From contig NZ_JAKLTS010000004.1 of the NCBI RefSeq assembly GCF_022012445.1, positions 300,229 to 364,228 of the forward strand: 64,000 nucleotides of DNA. Reading direction: 5' to 3'. Positions 1-8,302 of this stretch are shown here, piece after piece; within the stretch, counting starts at the first letter, position 1, and each line of letters starts with the position of its first letter. The DNA comes from Massilia sp. TS11. GTDB taxonomy: Bacteria; Pseudomonadota; Gammaproteobacteria; Burkholderiales; Burkholderiaceae_D. The translations under genes were made by a program, and so were the position numbers. The notes under the pieces were generated by a model. That model saw only the letters and a list, made by a program, of their open reading frames with translations. It searched no databases and was not told the DNA's origin.

Positions 1-168
1 AAGGTTGCCGTGGCGCGCTTTTTCGGCCAGCACATGCAGAAGTCGAAGAAGATCACCACCACCAACTGGGCGCTGCCGGTGCTGAGCGACAAGCAGATCC
101 TGTACGCCGCCGACGACGCCCACGTCGCCCTGCGCGTGTACCGCCACTGGCAGGCCACGCGCAGCTGA
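1..168 (+). CDS. 3'-5' exonuclease (RNase D-like, DEDDy), C-terminal fragment
   Basis: Only the last 55 residues lie in the window; the 5' part is beyond the left edge. The fragment ends with a region matching the Exo III motif of DnaQ/RNase D-type exonucleases: Tyr35-x3-Asp39 in the stretch ILYAADDAH, followed by a helix rich in Arg and Trp. In this family the Tyr and Asp help bind the two catalytic metals that cleave nucleotides from RNA or DNA 3' ends. The stop is TGA at 166-168. Whether it is RNase D proper or a shorter single-domain 3'-5' exonuclease cannot be told; the lack of an HRDC domain after the motif favours the shorter kind. Confidence 0.7.
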   Translation, partial: KVAVARFFGQHMQKSKKITTTNWALPVLSDKQILYAADDAHVALRVYRHWQATRS

Positions 169-174
169 AGCCGC

Positions 175-1296
175 TCACACCATCGCGTCAAAACCGAGCC
201 GGTCGGTGGTGGCGGCGCGCGCCGCCTCCAGCGTGATCTTGTGTTCGGCCAGCAGATGCTCGAGCGTGCTGTTCATCGTGTGGCAGCCATGGTCGCGCTG
301 CAGATTCAGGTGGCCACGCAGGGCCGCGAAATTGGCCGACTCGATCATGCGCTGGGCCGCCGGGCTCGGCGTCAGGCATTCGGTGGCCAGGAAATAGCGG
401 TTGCCCTCGGCGGCCGGAATCAGGGCCTGGCACAGCAGGCCGCGCAGCGCATGCGCCAGGGCCTGCATCTGCGGCTCGCTGTTGCCAAGCAGGCGCATCA
501 TCTTCTGCAGGCCCAGTTCGGTCGAGCGCGCATGCAGGGTGGCCAGCACCAGCGGGCCGGACTCGGCCAGGGCCAGGGCCTCCATCGCCGTCTGGCTGTC
601 GCGGATCTCACCGATCATGATCACGTCCGGCCGCTCGCGCAGGGCGTCGAGCGCGCCCAGGTAATAGCTTTCGACGTCGGCATCCTCGCCCACTTCGCGC
701 TGGGTGATGATGCAGCGGCGCTGAGGAATCAGGGTCTCGACCGGGTCTTCGATCGTGATGATGTGGCCCGAGCGCTGGCGGTTGATGGCGTCGAGAATCG
801 CCGCCATCGTGGTCGACTTGCCCTGGCAGGTGTCGCCGATGATCAGGACCAGGCCGCTGGTCAGCTCGGCAAAGGCCAGCTCGTCCTTGTGCAGGCCGAG
901 CGTGTCCAGCGCCAGCGGCTCCTTGGGAAAGCGGCGGATCACGCAACCGAGGCGCTTCTTGCCCTGGAAGGAAAAGCAGTTGGCGCGGATGCGCGCCGTG
1001 TGCAGGTCGATCGCCCGGTCGAAGGCGCGCTCGGCAATGCGCTCCTGCCAGTTCGGCTCGATGACTTCGAAAAATTCCTCGAGTTCCTCGCGCGTGATCG
1101 GCGAATCGGTCACGGCCACCAGGCCGCGCGGCTGGCGCAGCATCAGCGGGCTGTTCTGGTGGATCAGGATGTCGCTGAACACCAGGCGCGAATTGAGCAG
1201 GTGCAGAATCTGTTCGACCAGGGTGCCAAACACCGGATGGTCTTCATTCTCTTCGAAAGTCAGGGTCGGGATCAGGGACGACTCTTGCGGTTCCAT
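175..1296 (-). CDS. PilT/PilU-type retraction ATPase of type IV pili
   Basis: 373 residues, the usual size of PilU. It should be a hexameric cytoplasmic ATPase powering pilus retraction. Motifs in order: Walker A GDTCQGKST at 154-162, Asp box TIEDPVE at 181-187, Walker B with VIMIGEIRD at 225-233, and His box ATLHA near 252-256. The P-loop is atypical: PilT and PilU normally read GPTGSGKST or GATGSGKST, whereas here Cys and Gln replace Gly and Ser, while the catalytic Lys-Ser is kept. The open frame runs upstream to 1530, but ATG at 1296 is preceded by GGAG seven bases away and avoids overlap with the next gene. No other pilus genes are near, so this is an orphan paralogue. Confidence 0.85.
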   Translation of the reverse strand: MEPQESSLIPTLTFEENEDHPVFGTLVEQILHLLNSRLVFSDILIHQNSPLMLRQPRGLVAVTDSPITREELEEFFEVIEPNWQERIAERAFDRAIDLHTARIRANCFSFQGKKRLGCVIRRFPKEPLALDTLGLHKDELAFAELTSGLVLIIGDTCQGKSTTMAAILDAINRQRSGHIITIEDPVETLIPQRRCIITQREVGEDADVESYYLGALDALRERPDVIMIGEIRDSQTAMEALALAESGPLVLATLHARSTELGLQKMMRLLGNSEPQMQALAHALRGLLCQALIPAAEGNRYFLATECLTPSPAAQRMIESANFAALRGHLNLQRDHGCHTMNSTLEHLLAEHKITLEAARAATTDRLGFDAMV

Positions 1297-1340
1297 CGGC
1301 ACACTCCGGTTGCGGGACGGACCGATTATACGCAAGCGTG

Positions 1341-2057
1341 TCAGTAGCGGCGAAGTAGCGCGGCCACGCTGCCATCGCGCTGCATGGCCTGCAAGGCGCC
1401 ATTGAGTTCGGCCAGGCCGAGCGCGCTCTTCTTCGACAGCGCACAGGCGGTGACGGTATTGGCCACGACCAGCGGCGGGTGGAAGTCGATGCCGAGGCCG
1501 CCGCCCTGGCGCTGGCGCCAGCGGAACCACAGCTCGCTGGTCAGGGCGTAGTCGATGCGGCCGGCGGCCAGCTTGCTGATGTTGATCTCGGTGCTCGGTC
1601 CGTCCGAGCGCTTGAAGCCGACGCCGAGCGCCAATTCCATTTCCGGGTAGTGGTAGCCGTGCACGGTGCCGACGAATTTGCCGGCCACATCGGAAATCGA
1701 ACGCGGACGCGCTGCGCGCTTGACCGTCAACAGCACTTCGGCCTGGGGGAAGAAGGCCTGGCTCCAGTGGAAGTCACCCGGCATCCATTCGGGCAGATAC
1801 AGACACAGCAGGTCGCCGCTGCCCTCCTCCAGCGCCAGCGCCATGCGCTTGCGCGGCAGGGCCTGCAAACGCAGCGGACGCCCCAGGTGGCGCGCCAGCG
1901 CCTGCGCCAGATCGGCGTGGATGCCGCCCGTCACGCGGCCGCCCTCGATACGCGCCAGCGGCATGTCGGTGCCGGTGTCGACCAGCATCACCAGCTCGGC
2001 CGCGCGAGCGCTCAGCAATGGCAGACACAGCAGGACGAGGGCAAGCAGGCGTCTCAT
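1341..2057 (-). CDS. Periplasmic substrate-binding protein, SBP_bac_3-like
   Basis: 238 residues starting with a signal peptide (MRRLLALVLLCLPLLSARA, then cleavage before AE). The rest has the look of a PBP type 2 fold of the polar amino acid family: a DTGTDMPL segment early, GGIHADLAQALARHLG resembling the G-x-D-x-D/A-L-A ligand-binding element, and a hinge region near GKFVGTVHGYHYPEMEL. No ABC permease or ATPase is nearby, so the protein may act as an orphan sensor-type binding protein, as is common in this bacterial group. The start at 2057 is chosen because it places the hydrophobic core at the N-terminus; an in-frame start at 2093 would add 12 non-signal residues. Confidence 0.75.
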   Translation of the reverse strand: MRRLLALVLLCLPLLSARAAELVMLVDTGTDMPLARIEGGRVTGGIHADLAQALARHLGRPLRLQALPRKRMALALEEGSGDLLCLYLPEWMPGDFHWSQAFFPQAEVLLTVKRAARPRSISDVAGKFVGTVHGYHYPEMELALGVGFKRSDGPSTEINISKLAAGRIDYALTSELWFRWRQRQGGGLGIDFHPPLVVANTVTACALSKKSALGLAELNGALQAMQRDGSVAALLRRY

Positions 2058-2100
2058 ACACGGTCCAAACGAATCGACGCGTCGATTATACAAGTCAGGC

Positions 2101-2150
2101 TAGAGGCTCCCCTCTAAATTTCTTGCCACTAGACCGACCAGTCTATAGAC
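2101..2150. promoter_or_regulatory. Tandem inverted repeats, likely TetR-family operator
   Basis: Two inverted repeats sit just upstream of the TetR gene. The first is TAGAGG (2101-2106), 4 bases, CCTCTA (2111-2116). The second is TAGAC (2130-2134), 6 bases, GTCTA (2141-2145), immediately followed by TAGAC, so that 2141-2150 (GTCTATAGAC) is a perfect 10-base palindrome. TAGACC/GGTCTA-type half-sites are known for LmrA/YxaF/QacR-like regulators, the subgroup the downstream protein resembles. Autoregulation is inferred. Confidence 0.6.
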
Positions 2151-2158
2151 TTCCCCAC

Positions 2159-2728
2159 ATGGACCCTGTCGATACCAAAACCCGCCTGATCCGCGCCATG
2201 CTGAGCCTGCTCCAACGCAAGGGTCTGCATGGGGCCGGGCTGAACGAACTGCTGGCCGAGGCCGGGGCGCCCAAGGGCGTGCTCTACCACCACTTTCCCG
2301 GCGGCAAGACGGCGCTGGCCGTGGCCGCCATCGAAATGGCCGCCGCGGGCATGGCCGAACAGCTCGAACAGCAGCTGGCCGGCGGCGATCCGGCCGCGGT
2401 GCTGCGCGCCTGGCTGGACCAGGCCGAGCAGCGCCTGGCCGCCAGCGACTATGCAAGCGGCTGCCCGCTGGCCACGGTGGCGCTGGAATCGACGCCGGCC
2501 GACAGCGCCCTGCGCGCCGCCCTGAGCGCCGCCTTTGCCACGCTGCGCACACGCATTGCCGCCGGCCTGACGCGCGCCGGCGTGGCGCCCGCCCAGGCCG
2601 ATGGTCTGGCCGCCCTGCTGATTGCCGCCTACGAAGGCGGCCTGCTGCAGGCGCGCGTGGCCCAGAATCCGGAACCGATGCGGCTGATCAGCGCCAGCCT
2701 CAGCACCCTCCTGCCCCCGACGCGCTGA
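2159..2728 (+). CDS. TetR/AcrR family regulator, LmrA/YxaF-like
   Basis: 189 residues. The N-terminal helix-turn-helix is clear: KTRLIRAMLSLLQRKG, then LNELLAEAGAPKGVLYHHFPGGK, the recognition helix with the YHHF signature. The C-terminal ligand domain contains SGCPLATVALE, typical of the LmrA/YxaF subgroup (TetR_C_16-like). It probably represses itself and the hydrolase gene that begins 13 bases after its stop. ATG at 2159 was preferred over the longer open frame because it starts right at the HTH and leaves the palindromes at 2101-2150 in the upstream leader. Confidence 0.88.
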   Translation: MDPVDTKTRLIRAMLSLLQRKGLHGAGLNELLAEAGAPKGVLYHHFPGGKTALAVAAIEMAAAGMAEQLEQQLAGGDPAAVLRAWLDQAEQRLAASDYASGCPLATVALESTPADSALRAALSAAFATLRTRIAAGLTRAGVAPAQADGLAALLIAAYEGGLLQARVAQNPEPMRLISASLSTLLPPTR

Positions 2729-2741
2729 CACAAGGACCCGC

Positions 2742-3611
2742 ATGCCGCACGCCCCCCAACACCTGCACCTGCACGCCGCCGACGGCTACCGCCTGAGCGC
2801 CACCCGCTACCCGGCCCACGGCGCCGTGCGCGGCAAGATCGTGATTGCCGGCGCCACCGGTGTGCCGCAAGGCTTCTATCGGCGCTTTGCCGAATTTGCC
2901 GCCAGCCAGGGCTACGAGGTGATGAGCCTCGACTACCGCGGCATTGGCCGCTCGCGCCCGGCGCGCCTGCGCGGCTTTCGCATGAATTATCTCGACTGGG
3001 CACGGCTCGACCTGGCCGCCGCCGTCGACGCCATGCATACTCCGACGCTGCCGCTCTACCTGATCGGCCATTCGTACGGCGGCCACGCGTTCGGTCTGCT
3101 GCCCAACCACGCCAAGGTGACAGCCGCCTGCGTGTTCGCCACCGGCGCCGGCTGGCACGGCTGGATGCCGGCGCCCGAGCGCTGGCGCGTACGCTTCATG
3201 TGGACCGTGGTGGCGCCGCTGCTGGTGCGCCTCAAAGGCTACCTGGCCTGGAGCTGGCTCGGCATGGGCGAAGACCTGCCGCTCGACGTCTACCGCCAGT
3301 GGAAGCACTGGTGCAGCTATCCGCGCTATTTCTTTGAGGACCCCGCCATGCAGACCGAAACGGCACGCTTTGCCGAGGTGCGCCGCCCCATCCTCGCCTG
3401 CAATGCCCTGGACGACCTGTGGGCGCGCCCGAACTCGCGCGACGCCTTCATGGCCGGCTACCGCAACAGCCCGGTACAGACGCTCGACATCGATCCCAAG
3501 GCCTTTGGACGCGGGCCGATCGGCCACATGGGCTACTTCCGCGCGGCCTGCCAGCCGCTGTGGGAACAGGCCTTGGCCTGGTTCAGCCAGCACGGCGCGC
3601 GCCACGCCTGA
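2742..3611 (+). CDS. Alpha/beta hydrolase (COG4757-like)
   Basis: 289 residues with the alpha/beta-hydrolase fold. The nucleophile elbow is GHSYGG, the acid is probably in CNALDDLWA, and the catalytic His in GPIGHMGYF. The segment VMSLDYRGIGRSRP is the usual oxyanion-side region of S33-like hydrolases. The substrate is unknown; such proteins act on esters or acyl conjugates in the cytoplasm. It follows the TetR gene with a 13-base gap and is presumably derepressed when that regulator binds its ligand, which could be a substrate of this enzyme. Confidence 0.82.
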   Translation: MPHAPQHLHLHAADGYRLSATRYPAHGAVRGKIVIAGATGVPQGFYRRFAEFAASQGYEVMSLDYRGIGRSRPARLRGFRMNYLDWARLDLAAAVDAMHTPTLPLYLIGHSYGGHAFGLLPNHAKVTAACVFATGAGWHGWMPAPERWRVRFMWTVVAPLLVRLKGYLAWSWLGMGEDLPLDVYRQWKHWCSYPRYFFEDPAMQTETARFAEVRRPILACNALDDLWARPNSRDAFMAGYRNSPVQTLDIDPKAFGRGPIGHMGYFRAACQPLWEQALAWFSQHGARHA

Positions 3612-3723
3612 TCCGGCGAGACTGCATTCCAGGCCGCTGCGGCTGCAGTTTGTCGCAAACGCGGCCAGCGGCGGCGCGGGCGGCGCTAGCATGCTTTCCA
3701 GGATTCGCTCACAGGAGACCAGC

Positions 3724-4500
3724 ATGCATATCCGTATTCATCTCAGCGCCCTCGCCTTCAGCGCCGCCGCCCTCGCCCTGCTCGTGCCCGCCAGCCCCGC
3801 GCTGGCCAGCGGCAGCAGCTGGTCCTGGGGCGGCGAGCGCGTTCAGGGCAATGGCAATATCAAAACCCAGAAGCGCGACACGCCCCACTTCACCGGCGTG
3901 GCCAGCGCCCTGAGCGGCAATGTCGATGTGCGCATCGGCGCCAGCGAAAGCATCCAGATCGAAACCGACGAGAACCTGCTGCCCCTGATCGAAACCGTGG
4001 TCGAGAACGGCGTGCTCAAGATCCGCCCGACCAAGAAGAACCTGAATCTGGAGACGCGCTCGATGAAGATCGTCGTCAATGCCAAGGAAGTCGAGCGCCT
4101 GTCGCTGGGCGGCGCCGGCAATCTGGACGCCGATGCCGTGCGCGGCACGCGCGTCAAGGTCGACCTGGGCGGCTCGGGCGCGATTCATCTGCGCGCGGCC
4201 GAGGCCGAGGACCTGGCCGTCGTGATCGGCGGCAGCGGCAATGTGAAAATTGACGGCGGCACGGCCAGCAAGCTGTCGGTGACGATCGGCGGCTCCGGCG
4301 ATCTGAATGCCGGCAACCTCAAGGCACGCGACGTCAGCATCAATATCGGCGGGTCCGGCCAGGCGACCGTGTGGGCCAGCGACAGCCTGAACCTGACGGT
4401 GGCCGGCTCCGGCGACGTCAACTACTACGGCGACCCGCGCGTGAGCAAGAGCGTGCTCGGTTCCGGCGGCGCCAAGCGCCTCGGCCCCGCCCCGCGTTAA
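3724..4500 (+). CDS. Secreted head-GIN domain (DUF2807) protein
   Basis: 258 residues with a Sec signal peptide (MHIRIHLSALAFSAAALALL, cleaved after ALA). The mature part is a beta-helix-like array in which short GSG or GGSG turns recur about every 18-20 residues (LGGAGNLDA, LGGSGAIH, IGGSGNVKI, IGGSGDLNA, IGGSGQATV, AGSGDVNY), the hallmark of DUF2807. It starts with GVASALSGNVDVRIG, the usual entry strand. The function of the family is unknown; a cell-surface or periplasmic adhesive role has been suggested. ATG at 3724 has CAGGAG eight bases upstream. The gene is followed by a large inverted repeat that may end transcription. Confidence 0.85.
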   Translation: MHIRIHLSALAFSAAALALLVPASPALASGSSWSWGGERVQGNGNIKTQKRDTPHFTGVASALSGNVDVRIGASESIQIETDENLLPLIETVVENGVLKIRPTKKNLNLETRSMKIVVNAKEVERLSLGGAGNLDADAVRGTRVKVDLGGSGAIHLRAAEAEDLAVVIGGSGNVKIDGGTASKLSVTIGGSGDLNAGNLKARDVSINIGGSGQATVWASDSLNLTVAGSGDVNYYGDPRVSKSVLGSGGAKRLGPAPR

Positions 4501-4509
4501 TCACCAGAA

Positions 4510-4585
4510 AAATCGGGGTCAGACCCCATTTCTCCGCGCGGCAAGCATGCTTGCCCGGTGGAGAAATGGGGTCTGACCCCGATTT
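4510..4585. repeat. REPIN-like inverted repeat, 26-base perfect arms
   Basis: Perfect 26-base arms at 4510-4535 and 4560-4585 face each other across a 24-base loop. Each arm contains the 13-base palindrome-like core GGGGTCAGACCCC (or its complement), and the loop holds another perfect 16-base palindrome, GGCAAGCATGCTTGCC at 4540-4555. The same core with its AAATC and ATTT flanks occurs once more at 49339. It lies between convergent genes and could also act as a two-way terminator, since T runs follow on the plus strand. Confidence 0.8.
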
Positions 4586-4600
4586 GTTTTTGCGGAAAGA

Positions 4601-5032
4601 TTAGTGGTGGGTCAGGGCCTTGGCGGGCACGCTGATCGTCTGCTTCTCGCGCTTCTTGGCCTTGTCTTCGAGGATCAGGGTCAGCGGCACGCTGTCGCCT
4701 TCCTTCACCTGCTGCTTCAGCTGCATCAGCATGATGTGGTAGCCGCCCGGCGCCAGCTTGACGTCCTTGCCGGCCGGGAGGTCGAGGCCGGCCATCGCAC
4801 GCATCTGCATGACATTGCCGTCCATTTTCATTTCGTGGACTTCGGCCACGCCGGCCAGCGGGGTCTCGACGCCGACCAGGCGCAGGTCCTTGTCGGCTTT
4901 CAGCACCATGAAGGCGCCCGTGGCTTTTTGAACGGGTACGGTCGCGCGCACCCAGGCGTCGCTGACACTGACCTCGGCCAGCGCGGGCGCGGCCAGGAAT
5001 GCCAGACTGATCAGGTAGTTTCGAATGTTCAT
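4601..5032 (-). CDS. Periplasmic copper chaperone PCu(A)C
   Basis: 143 residues with a signal peptide ending at ALA-EV. The copper site of the family, H(M)x10Mx21HxM, is visible: VHEMKMDGNVMQMRAM followed by GGYHIMLMQL. These proteins carry Cu(I) in the periplasm and help insert it into the CuA or CuB site of cytochrome oxidase. It is the last gene of a tight minus-strand run (purU, yaeQ, M48 peptidase, this), nine bases after the peptidase. The start is fixed by the signal peptide. Confidence 0.9.
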   Translation of the reverse strand: MNIRNYLISLAFLAAPALAEVSVSDAWVRATVPVQKATGAFMVLKADKDLRLVGVETPLAGVAEVHEMKMDGNVMQMRAMAGLDLPAGKDVKLAPGGYHIMLMQLKQQVKEGDSVPLTLILEDKAKKREKQTISVPAKALTHH

Positions 5033-5041
5033 GCCGCTATT

Positions 5042-5725
5042 TTAGCGCATCGTGGCGGCAAGTTTTCGCAGCCGCTGCAGGCGCTGCTGGGGCGAACGAT
5101 GCTCGGCATCGCCGTGCTGCAGCGCCCCGCTGGCCTCGGCCAGCTTGCGGAAATAGCCGAGCGCGGCACGCGCATCGTAGCCGGCCGCCGCCACCAACTG
5201 CAGTCCGGCAGCGTCGGCCTCGTCCTCCTGCGCGCGGTTGCTCGGGGCCAGCGCGGCCATCAGCGCGCTGTCGTGGTCGATCGCCCATTCGAGCTCGGCA
5301 TACGGGCGCGTGGTCCAGCGCGGATCGAGGCGCGTGGCCTGCTCGGCCTCCTGCCAGTGGTGGAGCAGATAGGCATGCGCCATTTCGTGGGCCAGCAGCA
5401 GCGCCAGTTCGGCGTCCTGCAGATCGAGCGTCTGGACGTGCTCGGCGCTGAGCAACAGCCGTCCGCCGGCCATGGCGAAGGCGGCCTCGCGCGCGGGCCC
5501 GCCGACATGCACTTCCCAGTCGAGCGCGCGCGGCGCCACCGCGGCCAGCCGCGCGACGATGGCGCGCACCCGGGCCAGCAGCGCCGTATCCCGATCGAGG
5601 TCGCCGGCCGCGCGCAGGCTGGCCAGGCGGGCGCCGTACAGCCGCGCGGCGCCGTCGGCCACCTGGGCCGGGGTGGCGGCCCAGACAGGCAGGCCCAGCA
5701 GCATCAGCAGCAGGGCGCGCCGCAT
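5042..5725 (-). CDS. M48-family metallopeptidase, exported
   Basis: 227 residues. A short signal peptide (MRRALLLMLLGLPVWA) is followed by a zinc peptidase domain with HEMAH at 113-117 and the third-ligand region EDEADAAG at 167-174, as in M48 (HtpX/BepA/LoiP) enzymes. Without TPR repeats it is closer to LoiP-type than to BepA. It should act in the periplasm or on the outer membrane, degrading misfolded envelope proteins. It lies three bases after yaeQ. Confidence 0.85.
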   Translation of the reverse strand: MRRALLLMLLGLPVWAATPAQVADGAARLYGARLASLRAAGDLDRDTALLARVRAIVARLAAVAPRALDWEVHVGGPAREAAFAMAGGRLLLSAEHVQTLDLQDAELALLLAHEMAHAYLLHHWQEAEQATRLDPRWTTRPYAELEWAIDHDSALMAALAPSNRAQEDEADAAGLQLVAAAGYDARAALGYFRKLAEASGALQHGDAEHRSPQQRLQRLRKLAATMR

Positions 5726-5728
5726 CGC

Positions 5729-6265
5729 TCAGCCCAGCCAGGTCTCGCGTTCGACCTGCACGGTTTCGCTGCCGTCGGTCAGCCAGATCTGGCCGTCCTG
5801 GATCGTGCACTGCAGCTGCATGGTGCGCGCCGCCATCTTGGACAGGGCCAGGCTGGTCTCGGCCGGGATGTTGTAGATCTCCAGGCCGCGTGCGCGCTCG
5901 AGCCGGCTGCCGAGCTGCTTGAACCAGATGTGGCTGGCCGCGCTGTAGCTGTAGACGACCACGCGCTCGGCCCGGCCGCAGGCCTTGAGCAGGCGCTTGT
6001 CGTCCGGCTGGCCGGCCTCGATCCAGAGCGCGATGGCGCCGGTCAGGTCCTTCTGCCACAGGTCGGGCTCGTCCACGTCGGACAGGCCCTTGGCGAACTG
6101 CAGGGCCTCGTCGGCGTGGATGGCAAAGGCCAGCAGGCGGATCATCAGGCGCTCGTCGGTTTCGGACGGATGGCGCGCCATGGTCAGCTGGTGGGTCTGG
6201 TAGTAGTGGCGGTCCATGTCTGCGATCTGCAGCTCCGCCTTGTAGATCGTCGATTTCAGCGCCAT
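5729..6265 (-). CDS. yaeQ: YaeQ family protein
   Basis: 178 residues, about the length of E. coli YaeQ. The N-terminus MALKSTIYKAELQIADMDRH and the following HPSETDERLMIRLLAFA are characteristic. The family has a restriction-endonuclease-like (PD-(D/E)XK) fold, but its function is unsettled. The ATG overlaps the purU stop by one base (TAATG), which suggests translational coupling. Confidence 0.93.
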   Translation of the reverse strand: MALKSTIYKAELQIADMDRHYYQTHQLTMARHPSETDERLMIRLLAFAIHADEALQFAKGLSDVDEPDLWQKDLTGAIALWIEAGQPDDKRLLKACGRAERVVVYSYSAASHIWFKQLGSRLERARGLEIYNIPAETSLALSKMAARTMQLQCTIQDGQIWLTDGSETVQVERETWLG

Positions 6266-7140
6266 TATTTGAACACCACAGTCTTGTCACCGTTTTGCAG
6301 GATGCGGTGCTCGACGAACCATTTCACGGCCCGCGCCAGCACCACGCATTCGACATCGCGCCCGATCGCGCTCAGCGCATCCACGTCCATCGCGTGGTCG
6401 ACCCGTTCGACGTCCTGTTCGATGATCGGGCCTTCGTCCAGATCGCCGGTGACGAAATGGGCGGTCGCGCCGATCAGCTTGACGCCGCGCTGGTGCGCCT
6501 GGGCATACGGCTTGGCGCCCTTGAAACTGGGCAGGAAGGAATGGTGGATATTGATCGCCCGCCCCTTGAGCGCGGCGCACAGGCGCGGCGACAGAATCTG
6601 CATGTAGCGCGCCAGCACCACCAGGTCGACCGCATTGGCGTCGATCAGCTCGAGCAGGCGCGCCTCCTGGGCGGCCTTGGCCTCCTCGCTGGCGCCGGCC
6701 GCCAAGGGCAGGTGGTGGAACGGAATATTGTAGCTGGCGGCCAGCTGGTAAAAGTCCATGTGGTTCGAGACGATGGCCGGAATCTCGACCGGCAGCAGGC
6801 CGCTCTTGTAGCGGAACAGCAGGTCGTTCAGGCAGTGGCCGATCTTCGAGACCATCAGCAGCACGCGCGGCTTGCGGCCGGCGTCGTGCAGCTGGGCGTC
6901 CCATTGGGCCTGCTGGCACAGGGCGGCAAAATCGGCGCGCAGGGCGCTATCGCTGAGGCCGGCGTCTTCGAGCGCGAAGTGCACGCGCATGAAAAAGCGC
7001 CGGGCCGCGCTGTCGCCGAACTGGGCCGAGTCGAGGATATTGCAGCCATGCTCGGCCAGGAAGCCGGACACGCGCTGCACGATGCCGCGCTGGTCCGGAC
7101 AGGACAGGGTCAGAATGTATTCGGGATGGACGGGAGTCAT
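6265..7140 (-). CDS. purU: Formyltetrahydrofolate deformylase
   Basis: 291 residues. An N-terminal ACT domain (YILTLSCPDQRGIVQRVSGF) is followed by the formyl-transferase fold. The catalytic trio is present: Asn and His in INIHHSFLPSFKGA and Asp in TGDLDEGPIIEQD. It hydrolyses 10-formyl-THF to THF and formate, balancing one-carbon pools and feeding PurT. It is the first gene of the minus-strand run purU-yaeQ-M48-PCuAC. Confidence 0.95.
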   Translation of the reverse strand: MTPVHPEYILTLSCPDQRGIVQRVSGFLAEHGCNILDSAQFGDSAARRFFMRVHFALEDAGLSDSALRADFAALCQQAQWDAQLHDAGRKPRVLLMVSKIGHCLNDLLFRYKSGLLPVEIPAIVSNHMDFYQLAASYNIPFHHLPLAAGASEEAKAAQEARLLELIDANAVDLVVLARYMQILSPRLCAALKGRAINIHHSFLPSFKGAKPYAQAHQRGVKLIGATAHFVTGDLDEGPIIEQDVERVDHAMDVDALSAIGRDVECVVLARAVKWFVEHRILQNGDKTVVFK

Positions 7141-7236
7141 AGCCGTCTATTCTCGCACGGCGCGCCCCTTTCCTAAAATAGCACGCTCGTTTCATTTTTC
7201 TGCTAGAGTGCCTGCATTCCACACAAGGAGACCCGC

Positions 7237-8259
7237 ATGGAGCTGATGAACGAACAATTCCGCCTGGCCGCCCGTCCGGTCGGCCTGCCCAAGGACAGTG
7301 ACTGGCAGCGCACCGAAGAGCCGCTGCGCGCGCCCGAGGACGGCGAGATCGTGGTCCAGACCCTGATGCTGTCGCTCGATCCGGCCATGCGCGGCTGGAT
7401 GAACGACGCGCCCTCCTACATCAAGCCGGTCGGCCTGGGCGAAGTGATGCGCGCAGGCGGGGTCGGCAAGGTGATCGCCTCGCGTTCGCCGCGCTTTGCC
7501 GTCGGCGACATCGTCAGCGGCGCGCCCGGCGTGCAGCGCTACTGGGTCGGCCCGGCCGGCGACAAGTACGGCGGCTGGCAGAAGATCGACCTGCGCCTGG
7601 CGCCGCTGTCGGCCTGGCTGAATGTGCTCGGCATGCCGGGCATGACGGCCTACTTCGGCCTGACCGAGGTCGGCCAGCCCAAGGCCGGCGAGACGGTGCT
7701 GGTGTCGGGCGCGGCCGGGGCGGTCGGGATGACGGTCGGCCAGGTGGCGCGCCAGCGCGGCTGTCGCGTGGTCGGCATCGCCGGCGGCCCGGAGAAATGC
7801 GATTTCGTCGTGCGCGAACTGGGCTTTGACGCCTGCATCGACTACAAGGCCGGCCAGCTGCGCGAGGGCCTCAAGCAGCATTGTCCGAACGGGGTCGACG
7901 TCTACTTCGACAATGTCGGCGGCGACATCCTCGACACCGTCCTCACGCGCATCAACATGAAGGCGCGCATCGTGATCTGCGGCGCCATCTCGCAGTACAA
8001 CACGACCACTGGCGTGAAGGGACCGGCCAATTACCTGGCCCTGCTGGTCAAGCGCGCGCGCATGGAAGGCATGGTCGTGTTCGACTACGCGGAGCGCTAC
8101 CACGAGGCCATCGCCACCATGGGCGCCTGGCTGCAGGCCGGCCAGATGCGCAGCAAGGAAGACATCGTCGACGGGCTCGACAACTTCCCGGCGGCCCTGA
8201 ACATGCTGTTCGAGGGTAAGAACTTCGGCAAGCTCTGCCTGCAAGTGGCCCCGCTCTGA
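7237..8259 (+). CDS. NADP-dependent MDR oxidoreductase (CurA/PTGR-like)
   Basis: 340 residues of the zinc-independent medium-chain reductase family. The nucleotide-binding motif is VLVSGAAGAVGMTVGQVA, and DVYFDNVGGDILD and ICGAISQYN are diagnostic of the leukotriene B4 dehydrogenase/CurA group, which reduces C=C bonds of enones and enals. AAGGAG precedes the ATG. An intrinsic terminator follows at 8270, so it is probably a single-gene transcript. Confidence 0.9.
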   Translation: MELMNEQFRLAARPVGLPKDSDWQRTEEPLRAPEDGEIVVQTLMLSLDPAMRGWMNDAPSYIKPVGLGEVMRAGGVGKVIASRSPRFAVGDIVSGAPGVQRYWVGPAGDKYGGWQKIDLRLAPLSAWLNVLGMPGMTAYFGLTEVGQPKAGETVLVSGAAGAVGMTVGQVARQRGCRVVGIAGGPEKCDFVVRELGFDACIDYKAGQLREGLKQHCPNGVDVYFDNVGGDILDTVLTRINMKARIVICGAISQYNTTTGVKGPANYLALLVKRARMEGMVVFDYAERYHEAIATMGAWLQAGQMRSKEDIVDGLDNFPAALNMLFEGKNFGKLCLQVAPL

Positions 8260-8269
8260 CCCCCCTTCC

Positions 8270-8302
8270 GGCGGGCCGTCCGGCCCGCCCCTCCCTTTTT
8301 TT
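8270..8302 (+). terminator. Intrinsic terminator
   Basis: GGCGGGCC (8270-8277), a 4-base loop and GGCCCGCC (8282-8289) are followed by a run of seven T (8296-8302), eleven bases after the MDR oxidoreductase stop. Confidence 0.85.
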
